From NCBI RefSeq assembly GCF_007747215.1, contig NZ_CP036273.1, positions 3,580,322 to 3,644,321 of the forward strand: DNA of 64,000 bases, given 5' to 3'. Shown here piece after piece: positions 26,801 through 34,434 of this stretch. The notes under the pieces were generated by a model that saw only the letters and a list, made by a program, of their open reading frames with translations, was not told where the DNA came from and searched no databases. Positions within the stretch are counted from its first letter, which is position 1. Each line of letters opens with the position of its first letter. The DNA comes from Urbifossiella limnaea (GTDB taxonomy: Bacteria > Planctomycetota > Planctomycetia > Gemmatales > Gemmataceae). Made by a program: the position numbers and the translations under genes.

Positions 26801-28212
26801 AGGACCTCGGCCATCGCCTCCCAGAGGGCGAAGCTGGCGCGCGGGCCGACGTGCCCGCCGCACTCGCGGCCCTCGAAGATGAAGCGGCGGGCACCGTCCT
26901 TGAGGAACTGGCGGAGCAGGCCCGGCGACGGCACGTGCAGGTACGTCGGGATGCCCTGCGATTCCAGCTCCTTCGCCTGATCCGGGCGGCCGCCGGCGAT
27001 AACCGCGAACGGCGGCTTCGTGACGCGGATCGCGTCGAGCTGCTCGGTGCGGATCTCGGCCGGTACGAAGCCGAGGACGCCCACGCCCCACGGCTTGCTG
27101 CCGAGCCGGGCCTTGGTTTCCTTCAGCAGCGCTTCCGTCTCGGCCTTGCGGAGCAGGGCCAGCGCCAGGAACGGCAGCGCGCCGCCGGTGGCAACGGCGG
27201 CGGCGAACGCGGCTGTGTCGCTCACCCGGGTCATCGGCCCTTGGAGGATCGGGAACCGCGTCCCGTGCGAGGCGGCGAGCGGCCCCCCGGCGACCAGGTG
27301 CGGCGCCTTGCGGCTCAACTCGAACAGCCGGCCCGCCGACTCGCGGACGTGCTGGACGACGCCCGCGACGGTGACGCCCTTCGCCGCCAGCCCCGCGGCG
27401 AGAGCCACGTCCTGCCCGACCAGCCACGCGCCTTCCGCAACGCGGTCGCGCACCGCGGCCCGCCACGCGGCGGGGTCCGTCACCCGCTCCTCGTCGCGGA
27501 TCAGCTCCTGCGCGGCGGCGTTGTCGGCCCGGCCGTACAGGCGCACCGCGTACCCGTGTCGCGCCCCGAGCACAACCGTTTCCCCGCCGTCGAGGCCGGC
27601 GACGCGCTTGCGGGCGGCGTCGCCCAGCGGCGACTCGCGCGTCAACAGCAGCTGCGAGTCGAGGACGACCCCGCGGGCCCCGGCCGCGAGGCACGCCGCC
27701 GCGGTGTGCGCGCCGACGCCACCCTGCACCCAGAACGGCAGCGACACGCCGGTCTTCGCCGCGTACTGCTTCCACACCTGCACCAGGATGAACGCCGTGT
27801 CCGCCCCGACGCGGCCGCCCGCCTCGTGCCCCTTCAGCACGACGCCGTCCACGCCCCAGGCCACCGCGGCGGCGATCTCCGTCCGGCTCACCACCTCGGC
27901 CAGCACTTCGACGCCGGCTTCGCGAAGCCGGCGGGTCGTGTCCGTATGATCGCCGTCGGCGAGGATCACCCACGCGGGTCGGCCGGCTGAAAGGACGAGC
28001 GGGAGAAGTTCCGCCGCGGTCGCGCCGAGTTTCACGCCGAACGGCCCGCGGCCGAGCCGGGCCAGGCGCTCGACCGCGGGCGCCACAAAGTCCGGGCTCG
28101 CGAATTCCAGGTCGAGCGTGCCGCGGGCGCCGGCGCGGGCTGCGGCGATCGCCAGCGACGGGTCGGGAGAGGCGGCAGGCGTCAGAACTAAAACGTCGCT
28201 CGAATCCATCAC
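20899..28212 (-). CDS. Iterative type I polyketide/secondary-lipid synthase: NMO-NMO-KS-AT-ACP-KR
   Basis: A 2437-residue multidomain enzyme. Two tandem nitronate-monooxygenase-like flavin barrels (PfaD-type enoyl reductase fold) come first: about 1-290 (GVDGVVLKGHEAGGRVG) and 305-610 (FEGRECGGHVGPRASFALWE). The ketosynthase is at about 672-1125 with Cys near 871 in DAACGSSL and His in VEAHGTGT and GHSKCAAG. The acyltransferase is at about 1235-1560 (FLFPGQGSQYPDM, Ser near 1340 in GHSYGEYAALA). One ACP follows (about 1785-1860, Ser near 1827 in DLGVDSIKR). A structural plus catalytic ketoreductase ends it (VLVTGGARGITAK; Tyr near 2330). The DAACxxS context resembles PUFA/enediyne synthases. 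First gene of a six-gene operon. Confidence 0.93.
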   Translation of the reverse strand: MMDSSDVLVLTPAASPDPSLAIAAARAGARGTLDLEFASPDFVAPAVERLARLGRGPFGVKLGATAAELLPLVLSAGRPAWVILADGDHTDTTRRLREAGVEVLAEVVSRTEIAAAVAWGVDGVVLKGHEAGGRVGADTAFILVQVWKQYAAKTGVSLPFWVQGGVGAHTAAACLAAGARGVVLDSQLLLTRESPLGDAARKRVAGLDGGETVVLGARHGYAVRLYGRADNAAAQELIRDEERVTDPAAWRAAVRDRVAEGAWLVGQDVALAAGLAAKGVTVAGVVQHVRESAGRLFELSRKAPHLVAGGPLAASHGTRFPILQGPMTRVSDTAAFAAAVATGGALPFLALALLRKAETEALLKETKARLGSKPWGVGVLGFVPAEIRTEQLDAIRVTKPPFAVIAGGRPDQAKELESQGIPTYLHVPSPGLLRQFLKDGARRFIFEGRECGGHVGPRASFALWEAMAEVLTHHLSGGKPADGLHVVFAGGIHDATSTGMVAALSAGLNERGVKVGVLLGTAYLFTTEAVAGGAITDRFQREALACADTVLLETGPGHAIRCIPTPYAETFEAEKRRLRAEGKSPLDVGLALERMNLGRLRVASKGVDRAAGTGLAAVSGDDQFARGMYMIGQVAALRDGVTTVAELHADVCTPPASSFVIRHSSVEEPPAPPPCDVAVVGMSCFYPKAVGAESYWRNILGKTNAVIEIPPTHWDWRPYYDPDPRARDKMVSKWGGFMSDVLFDPLKYGITPRSIPSIEPLQLLLLEAVNQALGDAGYLDRPFARERTCAILGVGGGGMPLSVSYGFRACMPLMESIPGMPVTSDTIIALGEGMLPEWTEDSFPGILLNVAAGRVANRFNLGGPNMAIDAACGSSLAALYAGVRELQDGTSDVAIVMGGDAVQTPYAYVAFSKTHALSPKGRCRPFDADADGIALAEGVGVAVLKRLADAERDGDRIYSVIKGVGASSDGRDKGLTAPRAEGQLRALHRAYAQARVNPANVGLVEAHGTGTVVGDQTEARAIGQLLRDAGADAQSCAIGSVKSMIGHSKCAAGLAGLIKTAYALHYKVLPPTLVEKPNPKANLDGGPLYLNTEARPWVHGAAHPRTAGVSAFGFGGTNFHTVLEEYTGDYLDRPESGLRAWPAELFVWRRPDRAGLITAVTHCRDALAAGAEPALADLAASVWQASRAGVGQPTLAVVAASLAELKERLGVALDLLAKKEDAASDPRGVTFNAKPQAASVAFLFPGQGSQYPDMLAQPAMAFSEVRQVLDTADRVLGGRLEKPLGRFVFPPSPFGPEQEAHNRTELQRTEVAQPAIGAASLGMARLLSALGVEADVLAGHSYGEYAALAAAGALTDDDFLALSYERGRVIRDAAGSAAGGMLAADATPAVLDPLLTGVEGVWVANHNSPHQTVLAGTDAGLAAAAAKLDAAKVRHQRIPVACGFHSPLIAAAKQPLATALAAAEWSAPRKPVYSNTTAAPHGTDPSKLLAEHLVSPVKFADEVEAMYAAGARVFVEVGPGAVLTGLAGQVLAGKPHVAVATDQKGRPGLVQLCHALAHLLAAGVPVQLDRLFQGRGVKPFDASKLSADTGKPKPPATAWVVNGVRSRPVNGPEPRLLGQALPPRAEPPARTLEVPKSVPAAPTAKPAPPPATPRDATPTPRAPMHTPTPPTLLPAATGPLPDGAAQVMARFQDVMAKFLDTQRSVMLGYFGGAPLPAPSANGHAAAPAPVLPPPIAARLAPPAPARPIAPPPVAVVPAPAASGKYETNGKHEAIGKYEPAPAKPAAPALDRDALVARLLDLVSDRTGYPKEALSIDLDLEADLGVDSIKRVEVLGALAEGIEAAAGDSPPNLEMEKLSVIKTIRGIADYVAGALADAAPAASPSAVPAPSANGKHDAPAEPRPGTRSSDVQRLVVRLVDAPLPARPRFAPPAGTLVITDDRLGTARELADRLAELDVNTVLLRMAEPGEAASASAADLTDPAAVEGVLARVREKCGPIAGLVHLLPLAEAPEGEAPSARASREVKSLYLLARGLETDIRAAGKAGSAVLLAVTGMGGRMGYGGELPAAFSPTHGGVAGFAKCLGYEWPEATVRVVDVDPEVPAPRLVEQLLAELGDPDGPLEVGRDGDDRVTWQVEPGPLDTDTPVVDLGPTDTVLVTGGARGITAKIALEIAARYRSRLVLVGSSPAPADEPADTVKLTTPAEIKAALLKRTPGAKPAAVEAEFKRLVKDREIRGNLDAIRAAGSAVEYRSVDVRDAAAFAALIAEVQPTGVIHGAGVIEDKLLKDKTPESFDRVFGTKVESAFTLARTLDPARTKFLSLYASITSRYGNRGQSDYAAANEVLSKLACQLDAEWPGRVVSVAWGPWAEVGMVADLEKHLVARGLKLIAPAVGARFAVDEVVYGGKGEAEVVVAGGTEHAGRPGQAAPAELATVGAE

Positions 28213-28259
28213 GCGTCTCGTGCGGCGGGCCGTGCTGCGGGCCGTAAGACCAATGCGTT

Positions 28260-28288
28260 ATTATCCGCAAACTGCCGCGAGTTGGCAA
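28260..28288 (-). promoter_or_regulatory. Predicted sigma70-type promoter of the lipid-synthase operon
   Basis: On the minus strand -35 TTGCCA (28283-28288) and -10 GATAAT (28260-28265) are exactly 17 bases apart, giving a leader of about 40 bases before the ATG at 28212. No other promoter was seen between the six genes, which are 0-9 bases apart or overlap. Confidence 0.65.
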
Positions 28289-28496
28289 TTTGGGTAGTGT
28301 GGAAAACTACGGCATGCCCCGCGGTCCGGGTAATAGGGAGCGGTCAGACCGACCCGCGTTCCCGGCCGGTTTCGGGAGGGTCGGGTGGGTTGCATCTCCT
28401 GTGCCGGGTAGGAGGGCTCAACCGGCTGGGGCGATTCTGCCGATCCTGTCAAAAGGCGCGGGACGGGGAGTTCACGACCACGCCGGGGGGCGGGAG

Positions 28497-29543
28497 ATGC
28501 GTAGATATTATCTCATTCTTGCGGGCGTGCTTCTCGCCACCGGTTGCGAGCGGTTCGTGGTCCGGACCGATAACCGCGTCGCCTTCGCTGGCCCCGTGGA
28601 CACCAGGGTGACCACCGAACTGCCACCCGTCAGCCCGAACGCCGGGCCGGTCCGACCGGTGGTCGTCACGCCGGGTTCGTCCGTGTCGCGGGTAGCCCTC
28701 GTGGACGTGGACGGGCTCATCCTCAACACGCCGTTCGCCGGCTTCTCGTCGCTCGGGGAGAACCCGGTCGCCCTGTTCCGCGAGCGGCTCGACGCCGCCG
28801 AGGCGGACCCCTGCGTCAAGGCCGTGGTCGTCCGCATCAACAGCCACGGCGGCGGCGTGGCGGCGTGCATCGCCATGCGGCGCGACCTGGAGCGGTTCAA
28901 GAGCCGCTGCGGCAAGCCGGTCGTGGCGGCGCTGCTGGACACGGCCTGTGGCGGGGCGTACTACCTGGCTTCCGCCGCCGACCAGGTGGTGGCCACCGAG
29001 GGCACCGTGACCGGTGGCGTGGGCGTGGTGTTGAACCTGTTCAACCTGCAAGACCTGATGGCTCAGTTCAACGTCATCCCGCAGTCGATCAAGGCCGGCG
29101 ACAAGGCCGACATCGGCAGCTCGGCCCGCCCCATCCAGCCGGAGGAGAAGCAACTCCTGCAGGCGATGGCCGACGAGTTCCACGGCCGGTTGGTGGCCGA
29201 CGTCCGCAAGTCGCGCCCCGCCGCACGGGCGGACGTATTCGACGGCCGCATCCTTACCGGCACGCAGGCGAAGGCGCAGGGGCTCGTCGACCAGATCGGC
29301 GACCTCGACCACGCGGTCGCGGTCGCGGCCGGGCTCGGCTGCGGCGACGGCTTCCGCCCACAGGTCGTCATGTACCGGCGGGCCAACGACCCGGCGCACT
29401 CCGTCTACGCGGTCACAGCCAACGTGCCGCTCCAGGGGGCGGGGCTGCTCCCCAACATTCCCGGGCTCGACCGCTCCAAGTTGCCGACGTTCCTGAGCCT
29501 CTGGCAGCCAGAGCTCACGATGGAGAAGTTGGGCGGAAAGTAA
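28497..29543 (+). CDS. S49 family (SppA-like) lipoprotein with altered nucleophile region
   Basis: A 348-residue protein starting MRRYYLILAGVLLATGCERF, with a lipobox LATGC at Cys17, so it should be lipid-anchored. The body is an SppA/ClpP-like fold (VVVRINSHGGGVAACIAM, ACGGAYYLASAADQVVATEG, GGVGVVLNLFNL, IKAGDKADIGSSARPIQ). The Lys in AGDKAD matches the usual catalytic lysine, but where signal peptide peptidases have the nucleophilic Ser this protein reads TACGGAYY, with Cys151 or Gly at that position. It may be inactive or use cysteine. It is divergent from the lipid-synthase operon. Confidence 0.85.
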   Translation: MRRYYLILAGVLLATGCERFVVRTDNRVAFAGPVDTRVTTELPPVSPNAGPVRPVVVTPGSSVSRVALVDVDGLILNTPFAGFSSLGENPVALFRERLDAAEADPCVKAVVVRINSHGGGVAACIAMRRDLERFKSRCGKPVVAALLDTACGGAYYLASAADQVVATEGTVTGGVGVVLNLFNLQDLMAQFNVIPQSIKAGDKADIGSSARPIQPEEKQLLQAMADEFHGRLVADVRKSRPAARADVFDGRILTGTQAKAQGLVDQIGDLDHAVAVAAGLGCGDGFRPQVVMYRRANDPAHSVYAVTANVPLQGAGLLPNIPGLDRSKLPTFLSLWQPELTMEKLGGK

Positions 29544-29547
29544 GGCC

Positions 29548-29594
29548 GGCGTGGTGCCGAGCCTGGGGTCGCCCGGGCTCGGGCTTCCCACGCC
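29548..29594 (+). terminator. Probable terminator hairpin after the S49 lipoprotein
   Basis: Nested arms GGCGTGG/CCACGCC and CCGAGCC/GGCTCGG form a two-part stem directly after the stop codon, followed by TTGCTAAAA. It separates this gene from the Rieske oxygenase gene. Confidence 0.5.
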
Positions 29595-29633
29595 TTGCTA
29601 AAATCGGGGTCAACCACCCGTGACCCCGCACCC

Positions 29634-30761
29634 ATGTTCATCCACCAGCACCACCTCCGCCACCTGCTTCGCCCCGAGCACTACACGGCGGCGGAGCAGT
29701 ACCGGGCCGAACTGCGGCACCTGTTCCTGCCGGCCTGGCACCCGGTCGCCGTCGTCGATCAGCTGGCGAAGCCGGGCGACTTCGTCTCGCTCGACCTGCT
29801 CGAAACGCCGATCCTGATTCGCAACTTCGATGGCCAGTTGCGGGCGTTCCTGAACGTCTGCCCGCACCGCCACAGCCGGCTGACCGACGAGCCGTGCGGG
29901 AACACCGAACGCCTCCGGTGCCGGTACCACGGGTGGGAGTTCCGCGAGGACGGCCGCACGGGGAAGATCCCGGACGCGCCCGCGTTCCGCCCCTGGGACC
30001 GGGAAAACTCCTGCCTCCGCCCCTTCGCCGTGGGCACCTGCGGCGACCTCGTCTTCGTCCGGCTGAGTGACACCGGCGTGTCACTCGACGACTGGCTCGC
30101 CCCGGTGCGCGGGCACTGGGAGAGTTACGGCGGCGCCTACCGCCACGCGGCGACCTGGGAAAAGGAGTTCCCCTGCAACTGGAAGGTGGTGCTGGAGAAC
30201 TCGCTGGAGTCGTACCACATCCCCGAGGTGCACCCGAAGACGTTCAAGGAGTACCCGCCGGCCGAGAACGCGTGGCACGAACTGGCGGAGCGGTTCAGCT
30301 CGTTCAAGACGGTGCCCCCGCTCGACTTCGCCAGCCGGGCCATGAACTGGATGGTCCGGCGGCTCGGGGTGCCGGTGACGAACGAGTACTGGCACCGCGT
30401 GCTCCACCCGCACGCCACCGGCAGCTCGCTCGACATCTTCCGCATGATGCAGTGCGTCTTCCCCACGGGGCCGACGACGTGCCGCTACCGATGCATCCTG
30501 TTCACCCTGCGCGGCACCCGCCGCGGCCCGGTGGCGTGGGTGCTGGGCCGCTTCCTGAAGTGGATTGCGACTCGAATCGCGGTGCAGGTGTTCGACGAGG
30601 ACGGGACGATCTACCGCGGCGTGCAGCGCGGCCTGGAGGCGAGCCCGTTCCCGGGCGTGATCGGCACCCGCGAGGAACGCGTCCACGCCTTCCAGCGGTA
30701 CGTACTGGACCACACGCGCGGGCCGAGCGAACTGCCGCTGGCGGAAAAACTCTCCGGGTGA
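29634..30761 (+). CDS. Rieske [2Fe-2S] ring-hydroxylating oxygenase, alpha subunit type
   Basis: A 375-residue oxygenase. The Rieske cluster ligands are Cys76 and His78 (CPHRH) and Cys96 and His99 (CRYHGW), with the standard 17-residue spacing. The catalytic domain has NWKVVLENSLESYHIPEVHP, supplying the bridging acid and two His of the mononuclear iron. No ferredoxin or reductase gene is nearby, so electrons must come from elsewhere. Such enzymes hydroxylate aromatics, sterols or quaternary amines; the substrate is unknown here. The ATG at 29634 is chosen over an upstream in-frame start because the family normally begins near here. Confidence 0.9.
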   Translation: MFIHQHHLRHLLRPEHYTAAEQYRAELRHLFLPAWHPVAVVDQLAKPGDFVSLDLLETPILIRNFDGQLRAFLNVCPHRHSRLTDEPCGNTERLRCRYHGWEFREDGRTGKIPDAPAFRPWDRENSCLRPFAVGTCGDLVFVRLSDTGVSLDDWLAPVRGHWESYGGAYRHAATWEKEFPCNWKVVLENSLESYHIPEVHPKTFKEYPPAENAWHELAERFSSFKTVPPLDFASRAMNWMVRRLGVPVTNEYWHRVLHPHATGSSLDIFRMMQCVFPTGPTTCRYRCILFTLRGTRRGPVAWVLGRFLKWIATRIAVQVFDEDGTIYRGVQRGLEASPFPGVIGTREERVHAFQRYVLDHTRGPSELPLAEKLSG

Positions 30762-30765
30762 GCCG

Positions 30766-31503
30766 TTACTTTCGCCTGTCCGGGTAATGTTCCTGCATGG
30801 CCTGCTTCATTTCCCTCACGGCTCGCTCCAGCCCGACGAACACCGCGCGCGACACAATCGCGTGCCCGATGTTCAGCTCCTCGACGCCCGGGATGCGGAC
30901 GACCGGCTTCACGTTGGTGTAGTTCAGCCCGTGCCCCAGGTGGACGTGCAGCCCGAGCCCGACGGCGTGGGCCGCCGCCGTGCGGAGCTTGGCGAGTTCG
31001 GCCGCGACGGCGTCCGCGCCGACCGCCTCGGAGTAACTCGCCGTCTGGAACTCGACGGCGTCCGCTCCCAGGTCCATCGCCTGATCGACCTGCGCCGGGT
31101 CTGGGTCGATGAACAGCGACACGTGGATTCCGGCGGCCTTCAGCTTCTCGACCGCCGGCCGCGTCTGGGCCTCGGTGCCGATCACGTCGAGACCGCCCTC
31201 CGTGGTCAGCTCCTGCCGCTTCTCGGGAACGAGCGTGGCCTCGTCCGGCTTCACCTTGAGGGCGATGGCGACGATCTCGTCGTAGGCGGCCAGTTCCAGG
31301 TTCAGCCGCGTGGCGACGGTCTCGCGGAGGAGGTACACGTCGCGGTCCTGGATGTGGCGACGGTCCTCGCGGAGGTGGACGGTGATGCCGTCGGCCCCGC
31401 CCAACTCGGCGAGGACGGCGGCCGCCACGGGGTCGGGCTCCTTCGCCCGCCGGGCCTGGCGGAGGGTGGCGACGTGGTCGATGTTGACGCCGAGGAGGAT
31501 CAC
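30766..31503 (-). CDS. pdxJ: Pyridoxine 5'-phosphate synthase
   Basis: A 245-residue TIM-barrel enzyme that condenses 3-amino-2-oxopropyl phosphate with deoxyxylulose 5-phosphate in vitamin B6 synthesis. [52 protein letters not shown]-type strand, [14 protein letters not shown] and [15 protein letters not shown] are family hallmarks. A GTG at 31503 gives the conserved N-terminus; an ATG 20 codons upstream (31563) adds atypical residues. The stop lies four bases from the convergent Rieske gene. Confidence 0.95.
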   Translation of the reverse strand: MILLGVNIDHVATLRQARRAKEPDPVAAAVLAELGGADGITVHLREDRRHIQDRDVYLLRETVATRLNLELAAYDEIVAIALKVKPDEATLVPEKRQELTTEGGLDVIGTEAQTRPAVEKLKAAGIHVSLFIDPDPAQVDQAMDLGADAVEFQTASYSEAVGADAVAAELAKLRTAAAHAVGLGLHVHLGHGLNYTNVKPVVRIPGVEELNIGHAIVSRAVFVGLERAVREMKQAMQEHYPDRRK

Positions 31504-31615
31504 GGCGGGACCATGGGGCAGAGGCAGGGGACTGGAGTCAGAGATAGAGACAACGGGCGACACGAGGAGTTCGCCGCCGGCCTCTTTTTCTGCTTCCTGT
31601 CCCCTGTCCCCTGGA

Positions 31616-32050
31616 TCAGCGGGCGTAGCGGGCCAGGTAATCGAGCACGTCGCGGTAGCGGGCCAGTTCGCGGACCAGGAGCCGGTACAGGAACACGCCC
31701 AGCACCACGCAGCCGACCCGTTCCAGCAGCGGGCTGACGATCGGGAACGAGAACCACACGGCGAAGAAGAAGTAGTTCAGCGCGAACAGGGCGAGCACCG
31801 CCGGCAGCGTGAACTGGAACACCCGGCTGACGCGGTACCGGCTGTCGAAGTACATCTGGAACGCCAGCCGCGCCTCGTCCAAGAGCTGCGCCAGGAACCA
31901 CTTGCGGGCCGACGGGTCGGGGCCCGTCGGCGGGTGGAGCACGGCGCCGTCCGGCGGGGGCGGGGGGTCGGCGTTCAGGAGCGCCAGCGCCGTGGAGCGG
32001 CGCGACCGGGTCGGGGCCGGCAGGTCGTCGTCGTGCAGCGGTTCGGCCAT
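31616..32050 (-). CDS. Small membrane protein of unknown function
   Basis: A 144-residue protein. The N-terminal 50 residues are Pro-rich and cytosolic ([16 protein letters not shown]), followed by two hydrophobic segments ([20 protein letters not shown] and [14 protein letters not shown]) and a charged C-terminus. It is upstream of pdxJ on the same strand with a 112-base gap. No family recognised. Confidence 0.75.
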   Translation of the reverse strand: MAEPLHDDDLPAPTRSRRSTALALLNADPPPPPDGAVLHPPTGPDPSARKWFLAQLLDEARLAFQMYFDSRYRVSRVFQFTLPAVLALFALNYFFFAVWFSFPIVSPLLERVGCVVLGVFLYRLLVRELARYRDVLDYLARYAR

Positions 32051-32128
32051 GCCTCGGCCTCCGACGGGGGTGGGGCTAGGTTACCGGCCGGCCGCTTGCC
32101 GCTCAAGCCGACCCGGCCCGACTTCCGA

Positions 32129-32158
32129 TTGACTGTCGGGCGGGTGCCACGGTATTGC
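32129..32158 (+). promoter_or_regulatory. Predicted promoter of the polysaccharide operon
   Basis: TTGACT (32129-32134) and TATTGC (32153-32158) are 18 bases apart, about 40 bases upstream of the nucleotide-sugar dehydrogenase gene. Confidence 0.5.
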
Positions 32159-32198
32159 CCCCGCACACGCCATACCAGAAGCCAGGCAAGGACGCCGG

Positions 32199-33398
32199 AT
32201 GCCACCTCGAACGACCGTCGTCGGCGGGTGCGGGCACGTCGGCCTGCCGCTGGGCATCGCGTTCGCCGAGGCCGGGGCCGCGGTCACGCTCCTGGACACG
32301 CACGCCGGCCGGGTCGGTGAGGTGAACGCCGGGCGGATGCCGTTCCTCGAATGGGGCGCCGACGCCGCCCTCGCCCGCGCCCTCGACGCCGGCAGACTGA
32401 CGGCGACGACCGACGCGGACTGCGTCAGCGCGGCCGAGGTCGTGGTCGTGACCATCGGCACGCCGGTGGACGAGTTTCTGGACCCGAAGGTCCGCACGTT
32501 CGACCGCGCGATGGACGACCTGCGCCACCGCCTGCGGCCGGGGCAGTTGCTCGTCCTGCGCAGCACCGTCTACCCCGGCATGACGGAGCGCCTGATCGCC
32601 CGCTTCCGCGACAGCGGGCCGGCCGTCGACGTCGCGTTCTGCCCCGAGCGTATCGCACAGGGGTACGCGCTGAAGGAGCTGTACGAGCTGCCGCAGATCG
32701 TCAGCGGCGGGTCGCCCGCCGCCGTCCGCCGCGCCAAGGACCTGTTCCGGCTGCTCACGCCCGACCTCGTCGAGCTGCCCCCGCGGGAGGCGGAGCTGGC
32801 GAAGCTGTTCGCCAACACGTACCGGTACGTCAACTTCGCCGTCTCGAACCAGCTGTACCTCATCGCCCAGCGGCACGGGGCCGACTTCGCCCGCATCCAC
32901 GCCGCGGTCACGCACAAGTACCCGCGGCTGGGCGGCTTCCCGAAGGCCGGTTTCGCCGGCGGGCCGTGCCTGCTCAAGGACACGATGCAGCTGGCCGGGT
33001 TCAACCACAACTCGTTCCCGCTCGGCCAGGCGGCCATGATGGTGAACGAGGGGCTGCCCGCGGCGCTCGTGGACTTCGTGAAGCAGACGCGCGACCTGAG
33101 CCGCGACACGGCGGCGATCCTCGGCATGGCGTTCAAGGGGAACTGCGACGACCCGCGCGACTCGCTGTCGTACAAGCTCCGCAAGGTGCTGACGCTCGAG
33201 TGCCGCGAGGTGCTCTGCACCGACCCGTACGTCGCCGACCCGTCGTTCGTCACCGCCGACGAGGTGGTGCGGCGCGCGGACGTGGTGTTCGTCGGCGCCT
33301 GCCACGCCGAGTACAAGCACCTGCGGTTCCGCCAGCCGGTGATCGACGTGTTCGACTTCCTGCCCGCCCGCCCCGACGCCGCCCGCCAGGCCGCGTGA
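32199..33398 (+). CDS. Nucleotide-sugar dehydrogenase (UDP-glucose/GDP-mannose dehydrogenase family)
   Basis: A 399-residue enzyme that oxidises a nucleotide sugar to its uronic acid or deoxy-amino relative. The N-terminal Rossmann motif is VVGGCGHVGLPLGIAFAEAG. The middle has LRSTVYPGMTERLI and FCPERIAQGYALKEL. The catalytic Cys257 lies in AGGPCLLKD. The C-terminal domain has VLGMAFKGNCDDPRDS-like sequence (ILGMAFKGN). The missing metal and substrate contacts cannot be judged. First gene of an operon with an epimerase and glycosyltransferase, so it probably makes a precursor for envelope polysaccharide. Confidence 0.92.
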   Translation: MPPRTTVVGGCGHVGLPLGIAFAEAGAAVTLLDTHAGRVGEVNAGRMPFLEWGADAALARALDAGRLTATTDADCVSAAEVVVVTIGTPVDEFLDPKVRTFDRAMDDLRHRLRPGQLLVLRSTVYPGMTERLIARFRDSGPAVDVAFCPERIAQGYALKELYELPQIVSGGSPAAVRRAKDLFRLLTPDLVELPPREAELAKLFANTYRYVNFAVSNQLYLIAQRHGADFARIHAAVTHKYPRLGGFPKAGFAGGPCLLKDTMQLAGFNHNSFPLGQAAMMVNEGLPAALVDFVKQTRDLSRDTAAILGMAFKGNCDDPRDSLSYKLRKVLTLECREVLCTDPYVADPSFVTADEVVRRADVVFVGACHAEYKHLRFRQPVIDVFDFLPARPDAARQAA

Positions 33399-33411
33399 CC
33401 GGAGGTTCGCC

Positions 33412-34434
33412 TTGAAGGTTCTCGTCACCGGCGCCGCGGGGTTCATCGGCACCTACGTGGTGAAGGAGCTGCTCGCCCACGGCCACGACGTGGTCGGCGT
33501 GGACAACTACTCGAAGTACGGCCCCACCCGGCAGGACTGCGACGACCACCCGCGCTACAAGCTCGTCGTCGGCGACGCCAAGGACGCCGACCTGCTCAAG
33601 GCGCTACTCGCCGACTGCGACGGGTTCGTGGCCGGGGCCGCGATGATCGGCGGCATCACGTACTTCCACGCCTACGCCTACGACCTGATCGCCGAGAACG
33701 AGCGGCTGACCGCCGCCGCGTTCGACGCCGCCATCCACGCCTACCGCACGGGCTCGCTCCGCAAGATCACCGTCATCTCGTCGTCGATGGTGTTCGAGAA
33801 CGCGACGACGTTCCCGAGCAAGGAGGGCGACCAGCGCACGTGCCCGCCGCCGGCCAGCACCTACGGGTTCCAGAAGCTGGCCGTCGAGTACTTCGCGCAG
33901 GGCGCCTACGAGCAGTACGGGCTACCGTTCACCATCGCCCGGCCGTTCAACTGCGTGGGCGTCGGCGAGAAGCGCGCCCGCGGCGAGGAAGAAGTCTTCA
34001 GCGGCAACGTGAAGCTGGCGATGAGCCACGTCGTGCCGGACCTGGTGCAGAAGGTGCTGAAGGGGCAGGACCCGCTGCACGTCCTCGGCGGCGGCAACCA
34101 GGTGCGGCACTACACCTACGGCGGCGACCTGGCCCGCGGCATCCGGTTGTGCGTCGAGCACCCGAACGCGCTGAACGAGGACTTCAACCTGTCCACGCCG
34201 CAGAGCACGACCGTGCTGGAACTCGCCGAGCTGATCTGGACGAAGATTCACGGCGGCGCCAAGCCGTTCCGCTACACGAGCGACAAGCCCTACGCGTACG
34301 ACGTGCAGTGCCGCATCCCGTGCACGGCGAAGGCCCGCGACCAGCTCGGGTTCGTGGCCGACACGCCGCTCGAAGCCATCCTCGACGAGGTGATCCCGTG
34401 GATCGCCCAGCAGGTGGAACTGGGGGTGATCTGA
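33412..34434 (+). CDS. NAD-dependent epimerase/dehydratase (extended SDR)
   Basis: A 340-residue sugar-nucleotide epimerase or dehydratase. The TTG start follows GGAGG by six bases and gives the exact N-terminus MKVLVTGAAGFIGTYVVKEL with the GxxGxxG NAD site. The catalytic motif is YGFQK, with the preceding Ser in VISSSMVFENAT. ARPFNCVG is a further family motif. Its stop overlaps the next gene's ATG (TGATG), so the two are coupled. The substrate is a nucleotide sugar of unknown kind. Confidence 0.92.
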   Translation: MKVLVTGAAGFIGTYVVKELLAHGHDVVGVDNYSKYGPTRQDCDDHPRYKLVVGDAKDADLLKALLADCDGFVAGAAMIGGITYFHAYAYDLIAENERLTAAAFDAAIHAYRTGSLRKITVISSSMVFENATTFPSKEGDQRTCPPPASTYGFQKLAVEYFAQGAYEQYGLPFTIARPFNCVGVGEKRARGEEEVFSGNVKLAMSHVVPDLVQKVLKGQDPLHVLGGGNQVRHYTYGGDLARGIRLCVEHPNALNEDFNLSTPQSTTVLELAELIWTKIHGGAKPFRYTSDKPYAYDVQCRIPCTAKARDQLGFVADTPLEAILDEVIPWIAQQVELGVI

